Shown here: positions 1-6,221 of the stretch, piece by piece
Position numbering within the stretch: position 1 is the first letter of the stretch
How the letters are laid out: every line of letters begins with the position of its first letter
NCBI GenBank assembly: GCA_937901345.1
Contig: CALCHM010000009.1
Span: 1-6,565, forward strand
Reading direction: 5' to 3'
DNA: 6,565 nucleotides
From: an uncultured Prevotella sp.
GTDB lineage: Bacteria; Bacteroidota; Bacteroidia; Bacteroidales; Bacteroidaceae
The notes under the pieces: generated by a model
What the model was told of the DNA's origin: nothing
The model's database searches: none
Seen by the model: only the letters and a program-made list of their open reading frames with translations
Translations under genes and position numbers: made by a program

Positions 1-181
1 ATAATTTTGTCCCTTCTCCTTTTACTTGGAAAATAAACTCAACTAAACCTTCTGCTTTACAAATCTTATAAATACTAATTGGTCTTCTTAAAAATGGTGC
101 TCCTGTTTTAGAAACTTTAATCTCTAAGAATTGTCCTGCTTTTGCTTTTTCAGCAATTGCTGGAGCTTTTACAGTAAAAAA
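1..181 (-). CDS. pyrK: Partial PyrK-like dihydroorotate dehydrogenase electron-transfer subunit (both ends missing)
   Basis: Reading the minus strand from 181 down to 2 gives 60 open codons. They contain KAPAIAEKAKAGQF, then FLRRPISI (nt 71-91), then FQVKGEGTKL. This is the order seen near the N-terminus of PyrK, the FAD and 2Fe-2S protein that passes electrons from type 1B dihydroorotate dehydrogenase (PyrD) to NAD+ in pyrimidine synthesis. RRPISI is the flavin-binding R-P-x-S signature of the ferredoxin-reductase fold. The C-terminal side runs off the left edge. On the N-terminal side an in-frame TGA (182-184) replaces the ~20 residues that should precede this segment, so homology stops near nt 176-184. 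Codons are strongly A/T-rich and clostridial or fusobacterial in style, unlike the genes to the right. The family call is by eye but the motif run is distinctive. The fragment is probably foreign, or joined by assembly. Confidence 0.72.
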
Positions 182-259
182 TCATAACAATGTTCTATAG
201 TATAGTATGGTTTTCTCAAAATGTCTACCCGGCAAGCGATGCGGACAGAGATTTTCATT

Positions 260-289
260 CTGTCAATTTAAAGCGATGCATGCTATAAT
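260..289 (+). promoter_or_regulatory. Sigma-70-type promoter with extended -10
   Basis: TGCTATAAT at 281-289 is a perfect extended -10 (TGn plus TATAAT at 284-289). CTGTCA at 260-265 matches TTGACA at four of six positions with an 18-nt spacer. Transcription would start near 296 and run into the reading frame at 335. This is the Firmicute/E. coli style, not the TAnnTTTG style expected of Bacteroidetes, so it fits the idea that the left end has a different origin from the rest. Confidence 0.5.
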
Positions 290-322
290 GGGTTTACTTA
301 TTTTATGATTCGGAAAATGATG

Positions 323-328
323 AAGGAA
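323..328 (+). promoter_or_regulatory. Shine-Dalgarno site for the ATG at 335
   Basis: AAGGAA lies 6 nt upstream of ATG 335, inside the longer open frame that could begin at ATG 305. It favours 335 as the start of whatever gene this leader belongs to. No other gene in the window has a comparable site, which again sets this segment apart. Confidence 0.5.
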
Positions 329-334
329 ATACTT

Positions 335-1189
335 ATGAAAAAAAATATCAAAAAAGTTGCATATTATCATTGTAATATGCAACTTATATTATTATTTGAT
401 TTCTTTGCAACAGGTGAATATGATAAAAACAATGCTATTATTTCTTTTCACCCTGGTGCTGGTGGTACAGAGGCGTTAGATTGGGCCGAGATGCTTATGC
501 GAATGTACATACGCTATGCCGAAGCTCATAAATATAAGGTAACAGTAAGCAATATATTAGAAGGCGATGGTGCCGGCATAAAATCAGCAACATTGCAAAT
601 AGAAGGTGAATTTGCCTACGGATTTCTAAAAGGAGAAAATGGAGTACATAGGTTGGTACGTGTAAGTCCGTTCAACGCTCAAGGCAAGCGAATGACTTCG
701 TTTGCATCAGTGTTTGTAACACCACTTATCGACGATAGTATAGAAGTGGTAGTAGAACAGTCGCGCTTAAGTTGGGATACCTTCCGTAGCGGTGGTGCCG
801 GCGGACAAAACGTAAACAAAGTAGAGAGTGGGGTACGCCTACGCTACCAGTACAAAGACCCTTACACAAGCGAAGAAGAAGAGATACTTATAGAAAACAC
901 CGAAACTCGCGACCAACCCAAAAATAAAGAAAAAGCACTTCGGCTATTGCGTTCGCAACTATACGACAGAGAACTGAAACACCGTATGGAAGAACAAATG
1001 AAACTCGAGGCCGGAAAGAAAAAGATAGAATGGGGCTCTCAAATACGCAGTTATGTATTTGACGACCGCCGCGTAAAGGACCATCGCACAGGTTATCAAA
1101 CCAGTGACGTTGGCGGCGTGATGGACGGCAAGATCGATGGGTTCATCAAGGCATACCTCATGGAAGAAGGTGGCACTGGAACAGAATAA
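335..1189 (+). CDS. prfB: Peptide chain release factor 2, lacking domain 1 (N-terminally truncated or fused)
   Basis: RF2 recognises UAA and UGA in the ribosomal A site and triggers release of the finished peptide. Numbering from ATG 305, GAGGTEA is at residues 51-57, the stop-codon-reading SPF tripeptide at 121-123 (nt 665-673), and the catalytic GGQ loop in RSGGAGGQNVNKVES at 166-168 (nt 800-808). The conserved IEWGSQIRSYVFDDRRVKDHRT block follows, then MDGKIDGFIKAYL near the end. The core and C-terminus are Bacteroidetes-like (NAQGKRMTSFASVFVTP). A normal RF2 has ~360-370 residues; here homology begins only at about GEYDKNN (residue 37, nt ~413). Domain 1 (~110 residues) is replaced by ~26-36 unrelated residues, and none of it appears in other frames upstream. 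The usual +1 frameshift site, which lies in the missing part, is therefore absent. ATG 335 is preferred for its Shine-Dalgarno; 305 is the longest alternative. Either this is a rearranged gene or a contig join sits near nt 384-470. Confidence 0.9.
   Translation: MKKNIKKVAYYHCNMQLILLFDFFATGEYDKNNAIISFHPGAGGTEALDWAEMLMRMYIRYAEAHKYKVTVSNILEGDGAGIKSATLQIEGEFAYGFLKGENGVHRLVRVSPFNAQGKRMTSFASVFVTPLIDDSIEVVVEQSRLSWDTFRSGGAGGQNVNKVESGVRLRYQYKDPYTSEEEEILIENTETRDQPKNKEKALRLLRSQLYDRELKHRMEEQMKLEAGKKKIEWGSQIRSYVFDDRRVKDHRTGYQTSDVGGVMDGKIDGFIKAYLMEEGGTGTE
350..383 (-). terminator. Low-GC hairpin with T-run (minus-strand terminator)
   Basis: GTTGCATATTA (356-366) and TAATATGCAAC (373-383) are perfect 11-bp complements around a 6-nt loop. 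On the minus strand the hairpin is followed at once by six T (350-355) and a second T-rich stretch, the layout of an intrinsic terminator. The stem is A/T-rich, so strength is doubtful. It overlaps the first codons of the RF2 reading frame, which is odd for genuine coding sequence. Confidence 0.45.
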
Positions 1190-1202
1190 CCATATCCCCA
1201 AA

Positions 1203-1274
1203 AATCTCTAGAATCTCTAGAATATCTAGGATATCTAGGATATCTAGAACATCTAGGAATTCTAGAGCATCTAG
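1203..1274. repeat. Eight-copy 9-nt tandem repeat with CTAG core
   Basis: Eight units of exactly 9 nt, each ending in TCTAG, run without gaps: AATCTCTAG twice, AATATCTAG, GATATCTAG twice, AACATCTAG, GAATTCTAG and AGCATCTAG. The last five bases are fixed while the first four drift. The array starts 13 nt after the prfB stop codon. CTAG is usually an under-represented tetramer in bacterial DNA, so eight in 72 nt is striking. Because the unit is three codons long, translation is periodic in every frame. In the prfB frame the array is open (Ser/Tyr/His-Leu-Glu/Gly triplets) until TAA at 1292-1294. Role unknown; slippage-prone length variation is likely. Confidence 0.9.
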
Positions 1275-1328
1275 AACCTCCCCCAAAAAAATAAATCAAG
1301 CAACTAATAACCTAAAACTTCATAAACT

Positions 1329-1466
1329 ATGTCAAAACTTCATCAAGCAAAAAAGGCAGCACGCAAGGCTAAGGAAGAAAAGAAAGCCATGAGAGTGCTT
1401 TTCGGAGTAATCGCTGTATTGGTAGCCCTCAGCTTTTTGGGACTTGCAACAGCTAGTTTGCTTTAA
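1329..1466 (+). CDS. Small single-pass membrane protein, 45 residues, function unknown
   Basis: ATG 1329 opens a 45-codon frame ending in TAA at 1464-1466. Residues 1-22 are very basic and helical in character (MSKLHQAKKAARKAKEEKK...), with about ten Lys/Arg. Residues 22-45 form one hydrophobic segment (VLFGVIAVLVALSFLGLA...) ending two residues after the last Leu-rich patch. The positive-inside rule predicts a cytoplasmic N-terminus. The leader is A-rich with no Shine-Dalgarno, as is normal for Bacteroidetes. A strong hairpin terminator follows at 1501. The clean basic-tail plus membrane-helix design, the terminator and the position between prfB and the CYTH gene support a real gene. No family is recognised; the basic tail could bind RNA, ribosomes or acidic lipids, but that is a guess. 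Confidence 0.65.
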   Translation: MSKLHQAKKAARKAKEEKKAMRVLFGVIAVLVALSFLGLATASLL

Positions 1467-1500
1467 CACCACTTCTGTGTTTGCCTCACAAACACTTACG

Positions 1501-1548
1501 GGGAGGTAGCAACCGTTTTTAAGGATTGCTATACTCCCTTCTTATTGT
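1501..1548 (+). terminator. Bulged hairpin terminator after the small membrane protein gene
   Basis: GGGAG (1501-1505) pairs with CTCCC (1534-1538), TAGCAA (1507-1512) with TTGCTA (1526-1531), and CC (1513-1514) with GG (1523-1524), around the loop GTTTTTAA. Small bulges lie at 1506/1532-1533 and 1525. The T-rich tract TTCTTATTGT follows. A second, smaller hairpin, GTGTTTG/CAAACAC (1477-1495, 5-nt loop), lies just upstream without a T-tract. Together they separate the small gene from the CYTH gene, only ~30 nt downstream. Confidence 0.6.
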
Positions 1549-1578
1549 CATTAACCTCATTCTTTTATATCTGCACAC

Positions 1579-2076
1579 ATGGCACTTGAGATAGAACGCA
1601 AATTCCTTGTCGTTGGTCCCTTTAAACATCTTGCCACGGAGCATTCGCGCATCATTCAAGGTTACATCAGCAGTCAGAAAGGTCGAACCGTGCGTGTACG
1701 TCTGCGCGACAAGCAGGGGTTCCTCACCATTAAAGGTCCCTCGCTCAACGGAGGACTTTCACGCTATGAGTTTGAGAAGGAAATAACCTTCGACGAAGCC
1801 CTTTCGCTGCTCCGACTTTGCGAACCTGGAGTGATAAACAAGGAACGATGGCTCGTGCCTGCGGGAAAACACGTAATTGAGGTGGATGAGTTTTTTGACA
1901 ACAACGAAGGATTGGTCATGGCTGAAATCGAACTCAATGACGAAAACGAAACCTTTGAGCGTCCCGATTTTCTTGGGGCGGAAGTTACGGGAGACAGACG
2001 TTTTTACAATTCATGCCTCCGACTGCATCCCTTTAAGGAATGGAAAGACACCATAGCACCTCAATCCATTTCGTAA
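1579..2076 (+). CDS. CYTH domain (triphosphate tunnel metalloenzyme) protein
   Basis: A complete 165-residue protein, the usual length for short bacterial CYTH proteins. CYTH enzymes fold into an eight-stranded tunnel that binds a triphosphate and two metal ions; bacterial members of this size are mostly inorganic triphosphatases, though the family is often labelled class IV adenylate cyclase. The signature ExExK is present at the start (E4, E6, K8 in LEIERKFLV). Tunnel residues follow in order: R39 and R41 in TVRVRLR, K52 in LTIKG, E64 and E66 in YEFEKEI, K88/R90 in NKERW, E101 and D103 in EVDEF, and E116 and E118 in AEIEL, then VTGDRRFYNS. All the expected charged residues appear intact. 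There is no signal peptide, so it is cytosolic. ATG 1579 is fixed by the motif beginning at residue 3. Tripolyphosphatase is the best guess for substrate; the sequence alone cannot exclude other organic triphosphates. Confidence 0.9.
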   Translation: MALEIERKFLVVGPFKHLATEHSRIIQGYISSQKGRTVRVRLRDKQGFLTIKGPSLNGGLSRYEFEKEITFDEALSLLRLCEPGVINKERWLVPAGKHVIEVDEFFDNNEGLVMAEIELNDENETFERPDFLGAEVTGDRRFYNSCLRLHPFKEWKDTIAPQSIS

Positions 2077-2158
2077 TCTCCCCGAACGAGATCTGTTTGC
2101 CTCATTTATATTATATACCCCAAAACGGGTCTGGTTAACTTGAGCACAATTGAGTACC

Positions 2159-2202
2159 GTTTGAAGACCGTTAGAATGGCGTTAGATTGCTGTTCGAATC
2201 GA
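2159..2202 (+). promoter_or_regulatory. Four GTTnGA units with exact 11-nt period upstream of the GH20 gene
   Basis: GTTTGAAGACC, GTTAGAATGGC, GTTAGATTGCT and GTTCGAATCGA follow one another with no gap (starts 2159, 2170, 2181, 2192). A weaker AATTGA lies one period upstream at 2148. The GTTnGA half is constant and the last five bases vary. A period of one helical turn puts all copies on the same DNA face, 60-100 nt ahead of the GH20 start, as in a regulator array. The rest of the intergenic stretch 2077-2261 shows no clear TAnnTTTG promoter and no gene. Confidence 0.45.
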
Positions 2203-2261
2203 TTTTTTCTAAACCACAGATCCCACACGGATAATTCTAAAACATTTAACCATACATCACT

Positions 2262-5200
2262 ATGAAAAAGACATTGCTAACTGTCATTTGCGGACTGGTG
2301 ACACTCTTGCCCCTAGCTGCGCAAACGCCTTTTGTCAATCTTACACCCAAGGCCAAGTTGATGACAACAACGGCAGGCGAACTCCCCCTGCCTGAAGGAT
2401 TCGTAGTAAACACAGCGAACCTTGCCGACAGTCTTGCAGCCGAAGCCACCAAGTTTATAGAAGCCATCAACGCTGCAACTCCCCTCAACGCTACAACAGC
2501 GAGCAACGACGCAACAGCACTCATTCAGATGGCGCTCCCAACGGTTGCTCTCGACGCTGAAGGTTACAAACTTTTTGTGAAGGAAGACGGCGTAAAGATT
2601 GAAGCCACAACAAGTGCTGGATTCTACTATGCCTTCCAAACATTGAAGAAGATTCTCCCCGCTAACGTGATGGCTGGCGTGAAGGACGAAACCATTACAA
2701 CCTATGCCCTTCCCCTCGTAAACATCAACGACGAACCTCGCTTTGGGTATCGCGGATTTATGCTTGACGTGGCGCGCCACTTCTTCACCGTTGAAGAGGT
2801 TAAACGCATGATTGACATCATGGCTGTCTATAAGATGAACCGCTTCCACTGGCACTTAACCGATGACCAAGGATGGCGTGTAGAAATCAAGCGCTACCCG
2901 AAATTGACAACCATTGGCGCAACGCGTGCTAACTCATGGACAGTTGACATGTATCATGGTGACTACTGGACGAACGAAACGTACGGTCCGTACTTCTATA
3001 CGCAGGAAGAAATCAAGGATGTTGTGGCCTACGCTAAGGAACGCCACATCGAAATCATCCCCGAAATCGACATGCCCGGTCACTTTGTGGCAGCAATGAC
3101 GGCTTATCCTGAGTATAGTTGCTGGCCCGAAGGCAGTCACGCTCTTTGGGTTACAGGCGGTATCTCAAGCGACGTGCTCAACGTGGCTAACCCCGAGGCG
3201 GTTCAGTTTGCTAAGAACATCTTGGAGGAACTCTGCGAACTCTTCCCCTACAACCAAATCCATATTGGTGGCGACGAATGCCCCACATCTGCATGGGAAG
3301 GCAATGCGCTCTGTCAACAGCGCTACCGTGAGTTGGGATTGACCAACTATCGCCAACTTCAATCTCACTTCATCAAGGAGATTGGCGAATTCCTCGCATC
3401 AAAGGGCAAGAAGATGGCCATGTGGAACGAATCCATCACTGCTGGCGGTGCCGACCTTGACCTGATGCGCGAAACGGGCGCCACCGTTTACTGCTGGACC
3501 CCCTGTCAGGCAAGTGCGAAGAAGGCGGCTGAGATGGGACTCCCCAATGTCGTAACCGAATACAGCAACGGTTATTACATCAACCGCAAACAATGGTCAA
3601 CTGGCGAACCTACTGGCGCCGGTTATGGAACGGACAACCTGGAAACGGTTTACAACTACGTTCCCGTCCCCAACAACACTTCAGCGTCTTTGTTGAAATA
3701 CTACACCGGTGTGCAGGGCACATTCTGGACTGAACACGTTGCCAATCGCGAGTACATGGAATACCTTGCACTCCCCCGTCTGCTCGCCGTTGCCGAAGCG
3801 GGTTGGACACAGCAGAAGGACAAAAATTTTGCTGACTTCAAGAAGCGTTTCAATGCCGACACCAAGATGCTCGACTACAACGGTTATGAGTATGGCAAAC
3901 ACTATGTGGACAAGGATGACGCGGAAGGTGGCGACGGCAAAGTAATGCCCAAAACGTCCACCGCTGAAGAAACCTATTGGTATCGCATTGTGACAAAGGC
4001 CACCGACGCACGCAGCGGTCGTTGCTGGGAATTGCTTTCTGAAACCTCGCCTCTCGTTTCCGAACATAGTGGAAAGAATGCTGCTGCAGGTCGCCTCTGG
4101 ACGAATGCAAAGGCAACGGAAGGAGATGACAACTACGACTATCAGCAGTGGCGTTTTGAACAGAGCGAAGAACACCCCGATCGCTACGCTATTGTTTGTA
4201 AAGCACAACCCGAAGGTTCTATCAACCCCACGCCTACAGCTCAGAACAACACTGGACGCTGGAACTATGACGCAACAGTGAAGCACTACGCCTTCGTGAT
4301 TGGCGACGGCGGTTACGGTCCCTCAGGCGCTAATTACTATTACACGGTTCGTAGCGAAAACATCAGCGGTTGGTATCTCAACGCCTCTATGGCAGGTCAG
4401 GGCATGGCGGTGAATCTCTGGAGTAACGCTGCCGACGGCGCTGGTGGTCATTGGGAATTCCAACCCCTCTTCGACCTCGGCGAAACGCCCGAACTCCAAG
4501 GATTCAAATGGTTGAAAGAAGGTAGCACCTACGCGTTCCGCAACGCTGTGAAAGAGGGTGTTTCGCTTGCTGATAACAAAAAGGCAACAACTCTCACCTA
4601 TGCCGAAAACCGCTGGGCGAATGACGCATGGGAGGTTACCAAATCTGTCGTCAATGCTGACTCTACGCAGACCGTACGTCTCAAGAACGTAGGCACCAAT
4701 CGCTACATTGCAGCACCTGCGTCTAGTTCTACATCACGCATTGGCCATATTGTTGGCATTGGTAGCACTGCTACCGACGTGGTCATCTCCATCAACCCCG
4801 AAGGCGACTTCACACTCATGGCGGGAGGCAAAAACTTCTATCCCGTAAGCACAACGTCTCCCGCTTATGCCGGAACCATCAGTGCGGGCAATCCTGACAA
4901 TGGCACAGGACTCGCCATCCGTCCGCAGGGGGCAGCGTGGTTCATTGAAGAGGTAAAGGTGGTGACCTACACGTGCGAAGACGAACAGGGCAATGCCTTG
5001 GGCTCTTTCACTTGTAGCGAACCCGTAAATGACGCTAACTTCACCCCCGTTTTGCCTGAAATTAAGAACCACACCTTCGTGAGTCATGACGCAGCGCGCA
5101 ACGTTTACGTTTATAAGCGCGAGTGTTACAGCATCCTGCTTCGTGCCGTTGACAACTACGGTGGCATTATCAGCGAAACAGAAGTACCATGCGGAGTGGG

Positions 5201-6086
5201 CGAAACGATAACCCTTACACCCGAAGCGCATAAATATTACACCTACGAATCGTCTTCGCTCGACAACAACACACTGACTCCCACTTCCGACATCCTCGTG
5301 GTACACACCTACACAACCGACGCATGGAGCGGTGTGGCACGTGTAGGCCAGGCGGTAAGCACATTGGAGAATGGTCGTTCTTATCTCATCTACGACACCT
5401 CTCCCAATGCCACTGAGCGCATCGGGTTCCGCAATGTCGCACCCTCAAACCTCCGCGTAGTGCGTGCCAATGCGGCAGACGATCAAACGCCCTACTACAC
5501 CTGGACCTTTGAAGGCAAGGATAATAAGTTTAAGGTGAAAAACGAATACACCGGTCTCTACATTCCCAAATTGACACAGAGCGGTCAAATCATGCTTTCA
5601 GACAAGGGCGACACCTTCACCTTCACGCGCAACTCAGACGGCGAAACCTGGAAGGTTGTAGGCACCAACAATCAATATTGGGACGGTGTAGCAGATGGTT
5701 TCACAGGTTGGCACACCTACGGGCACCCCTACAAGTTCTTTGAATATTACGTACAACCTTACTTCACTGTAACTGTTGAGTTCGTGACGGCAGACGGCAC
5801 TGCCCTTGCCCCCGCACAAGCAAAGTTGGTAAAGGCTGGCGAGAGCGTAACACTCGTACTCCCCGAAGTTAACGGACATGCCGTAAAGACCATTGAAAAT
5901 GCCGAAGCGATGGAACAAGTTGGTGCTCACGCCACCGTACGCGTCATCTACGAAGACGTCACGGGCATTGACGCGCTCCCCGCAGTCACGCCCAACAACA
6001 ATGCCATCTACGACCTTAGCGGTCGTCGCGTAAAAGTTGCCGGAAAGGGCATTTACATCATCGGAGGTAAGAAGGTGGTCAAGTAA
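2262..6086 (+). CDS. Secreted GH20 beta-N-acetylhexosaminidase with long beta-trefoil/MucBP-like tail
   Basis: GH20 enzymes remove terminal beta-GlcNAc or GalNAc by substrate-assisted catalysis. Residues 1-20 are a type I signal peptide (MKK, hydrophobic core, LAA before Q21). A GH20b-like N-terminal domain (~25-155) ends with YKLFVKEDGVKIEATTSAG and ALQ-like AFQTLKKILP. The catalytic barrel (~159-515) shows GYRGFMLDVARHF (R164), HWHLTDDQGWR (196-206), EIDMPGH (H274), the catalytic pair D338-E339 in HIGGDEC, W388, W412, and GTFWTEH (W489, E491). The usual Tyr-x-Asp substrate motif appears as Y439-I-N441. Then follow a beta-trefoil-like module with GRLW, QQWRF and GGHWEF (~571-737), a second (~742-896), two MucBP-like units (~897-953, 954-1019), another trefoil-like unit (~1026-1166) and a third MucBP-like unit (~1167-1231). 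The end (1249-1274, IYDLSGRRV...KGIYIIGGKK) resembles a type IX secretion sorting tail. A typical GH20 has 500-800 residues, so the tail is unusually long. The likely location is the cell surface, acting on mucin-type or N-linked host glycans. No SusC/SusD partner is in view. Confidence 0.93.
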   Translation: MKKTLLTVICGLVTLLPLAAQTPFVNLTPKAKLMTTTAGELPLPEGFVVNTANLADSLAAEATKFIEAINAATPLNATTASNDATALIQMALPTVALDAEGYKLFVKEDGVKIEATTSAGFYYAFQTLKKILPANVMAGVKDETITTYALPLVNINDEPRFGYRGFMLDVARHFFTVEEVKRMIDIMAVYKMNRFHWHLTDDQGWRVEIKRYPKLTTIGATRANSWTVDMYHGDYWTNETYGPYFYTQEEIKDVVAYAKERHIEIIPEIDMPGHFVAAMTAYPEYSCWPEGSHALWVTGGISSDVLNVANPEAVQFAKNILEELCELFPYNQIHIGGDECPTSAWEGNALCQQRYRELGLTNYRQLQSHFIKEIGEFLASKGKKMAMWNESITAGGADLDLMRETGATVYCWTPCQASAKKAAEMGLPNVVTEYSNGYYINRKQWSTGEPTGAGYGTDNLETVYNYVPVPNNTSASLLKYYTGVQGTFWTEHVANREYMEYLALPRLLAVAEAGWTQQKDKNFADFKKRFNADTKMLDYNGYEYGKHYVDKDDAEGGDGKVMPKTSTAEETYWYRIVTKATDARSGRCWELLSETSPLVSEHSGKNAAAGRLWTNAKATEGDDNYDYQQWRFEQSEEHPDRYAIVCKAQPEGSINPTPTAQNNTGRWNYDATVKHYAFVIGDGGYGPSGANYYYTVRSENISGWYLNASMAGQGMAVNLWSNAADGAGGHWEFQPLFDLGETPELQGFKWLKEGSTYAFRNAVKEGVSLADNKKATTLTYAENRWANDAWEVTKSVVNADSTQTVRLKNVGTNRYIAAPASSSTSRIGHIVGIGSTATDVVISINPEGDFTLMAGGKNFYPVSTTSPAYAGTISAGNPDNGTGLAIRPQGAAWFIEEVKVVTYTCEDEQGNALGSFTCSEPVNDANFTPVLPEIKNHTFVSHDAARNVYVYKRECYSILLRAVDNYGGIISETEVPCGVGETITLTPEAHKYYTYESSSLDNNTLTPTSDILVVHTYTTDAWSGVARVGQAVSTLENGRSYLIYDTSPNATERIGFRNVAPSNLRVVRANAADDQTPYYTWTFEGKDNKFKVKNEYTGLYIPKLTQSGQIMLSDKGDTFTFTRNSDGETWKVVGTNNQYWDGVADGFTGWHTYGHPYKFFEYYVQPYFTVTVEFVTADGTALAPAQAKLVKAGESVTLVLPEVNGHAVKTIENAEAMEQVGAHATVRVIYEDVTGIDALPAVTPNNNAIYDLSGRRVKVAGKGIYIIGGKKVVK

Positions 6087-6135
6087 GAACCTCACCTCTA
6101 TATTTAAAAATTCATTTGTCACAAAACCAACTCGC

Positions 6136-6176
6136 ATGAGGGTGTGTCGTACAAACGGCCACCCTCATTTTATATT
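6136..6176 (+). terminator. Intrinsic terminator of the GH20 gene
   Basis: ATGAGGGTG (6136-6144) pairs with CACCCTCAT (6160-6168), nine perfect base pairs. An inner CGT/ACG can extend the stem. TTTTATATTT follows directly. It lies 50 nt after the GH20 stop and closes that gene as its own transcription unit. Confidence 0.85.
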
Positions 6177-6221
6177 TATAGACCTTTTATAATTATAATT
6201 GGTGATTCAATTGACTGGTAC

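Noticed and set aside
1096..1299. Minus-strand reading frame with Ser-Arg-Asp and Tyr-Pro-Arg repeats
   Set aside because: The periodic peptide is only the 9-nt CTAG array read in another frame, and the rest is antisense to prfB.
1545..1573. Promoter for the CYTH gene (TTG at 1545-1547 and TATATCTG at 1566-1573, 18-nt gap)
   Set aside because: The -7 element is imperfect and the start of transcription would fall on the ATG at 1579. It overlaps the terminator T-tract. Possible as a leaderless start, but too weak to list.
2152..2163. TACCGTTTG as a TAnnTTTG promoter for the GH20 gene
   Set aside because: There are three bases instead of two between TA and TTTG and no well-spaced -33 element. 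The TTTG belongs to the GTTnGA array.
2268..2295. Lipoprotein signal with Cys10 in the GH20 precursor
   Set aside because: TVIC does not fit the lipobox, and the Cys lies too early in the hydrophobic stretch; cleavage after LAA before Q21 is more convincing.
2313..5306. Several minus-strand open frames of 180-200 codons opposite the GH20 gene (2313-2855, 3681-4286, 4734-5306)
   Set aside because: They lie wholly antisense to a well-supported coding region, have no recognisable motifs and are rich in Cys, Val and Phe, as expected from reading codons backwards.
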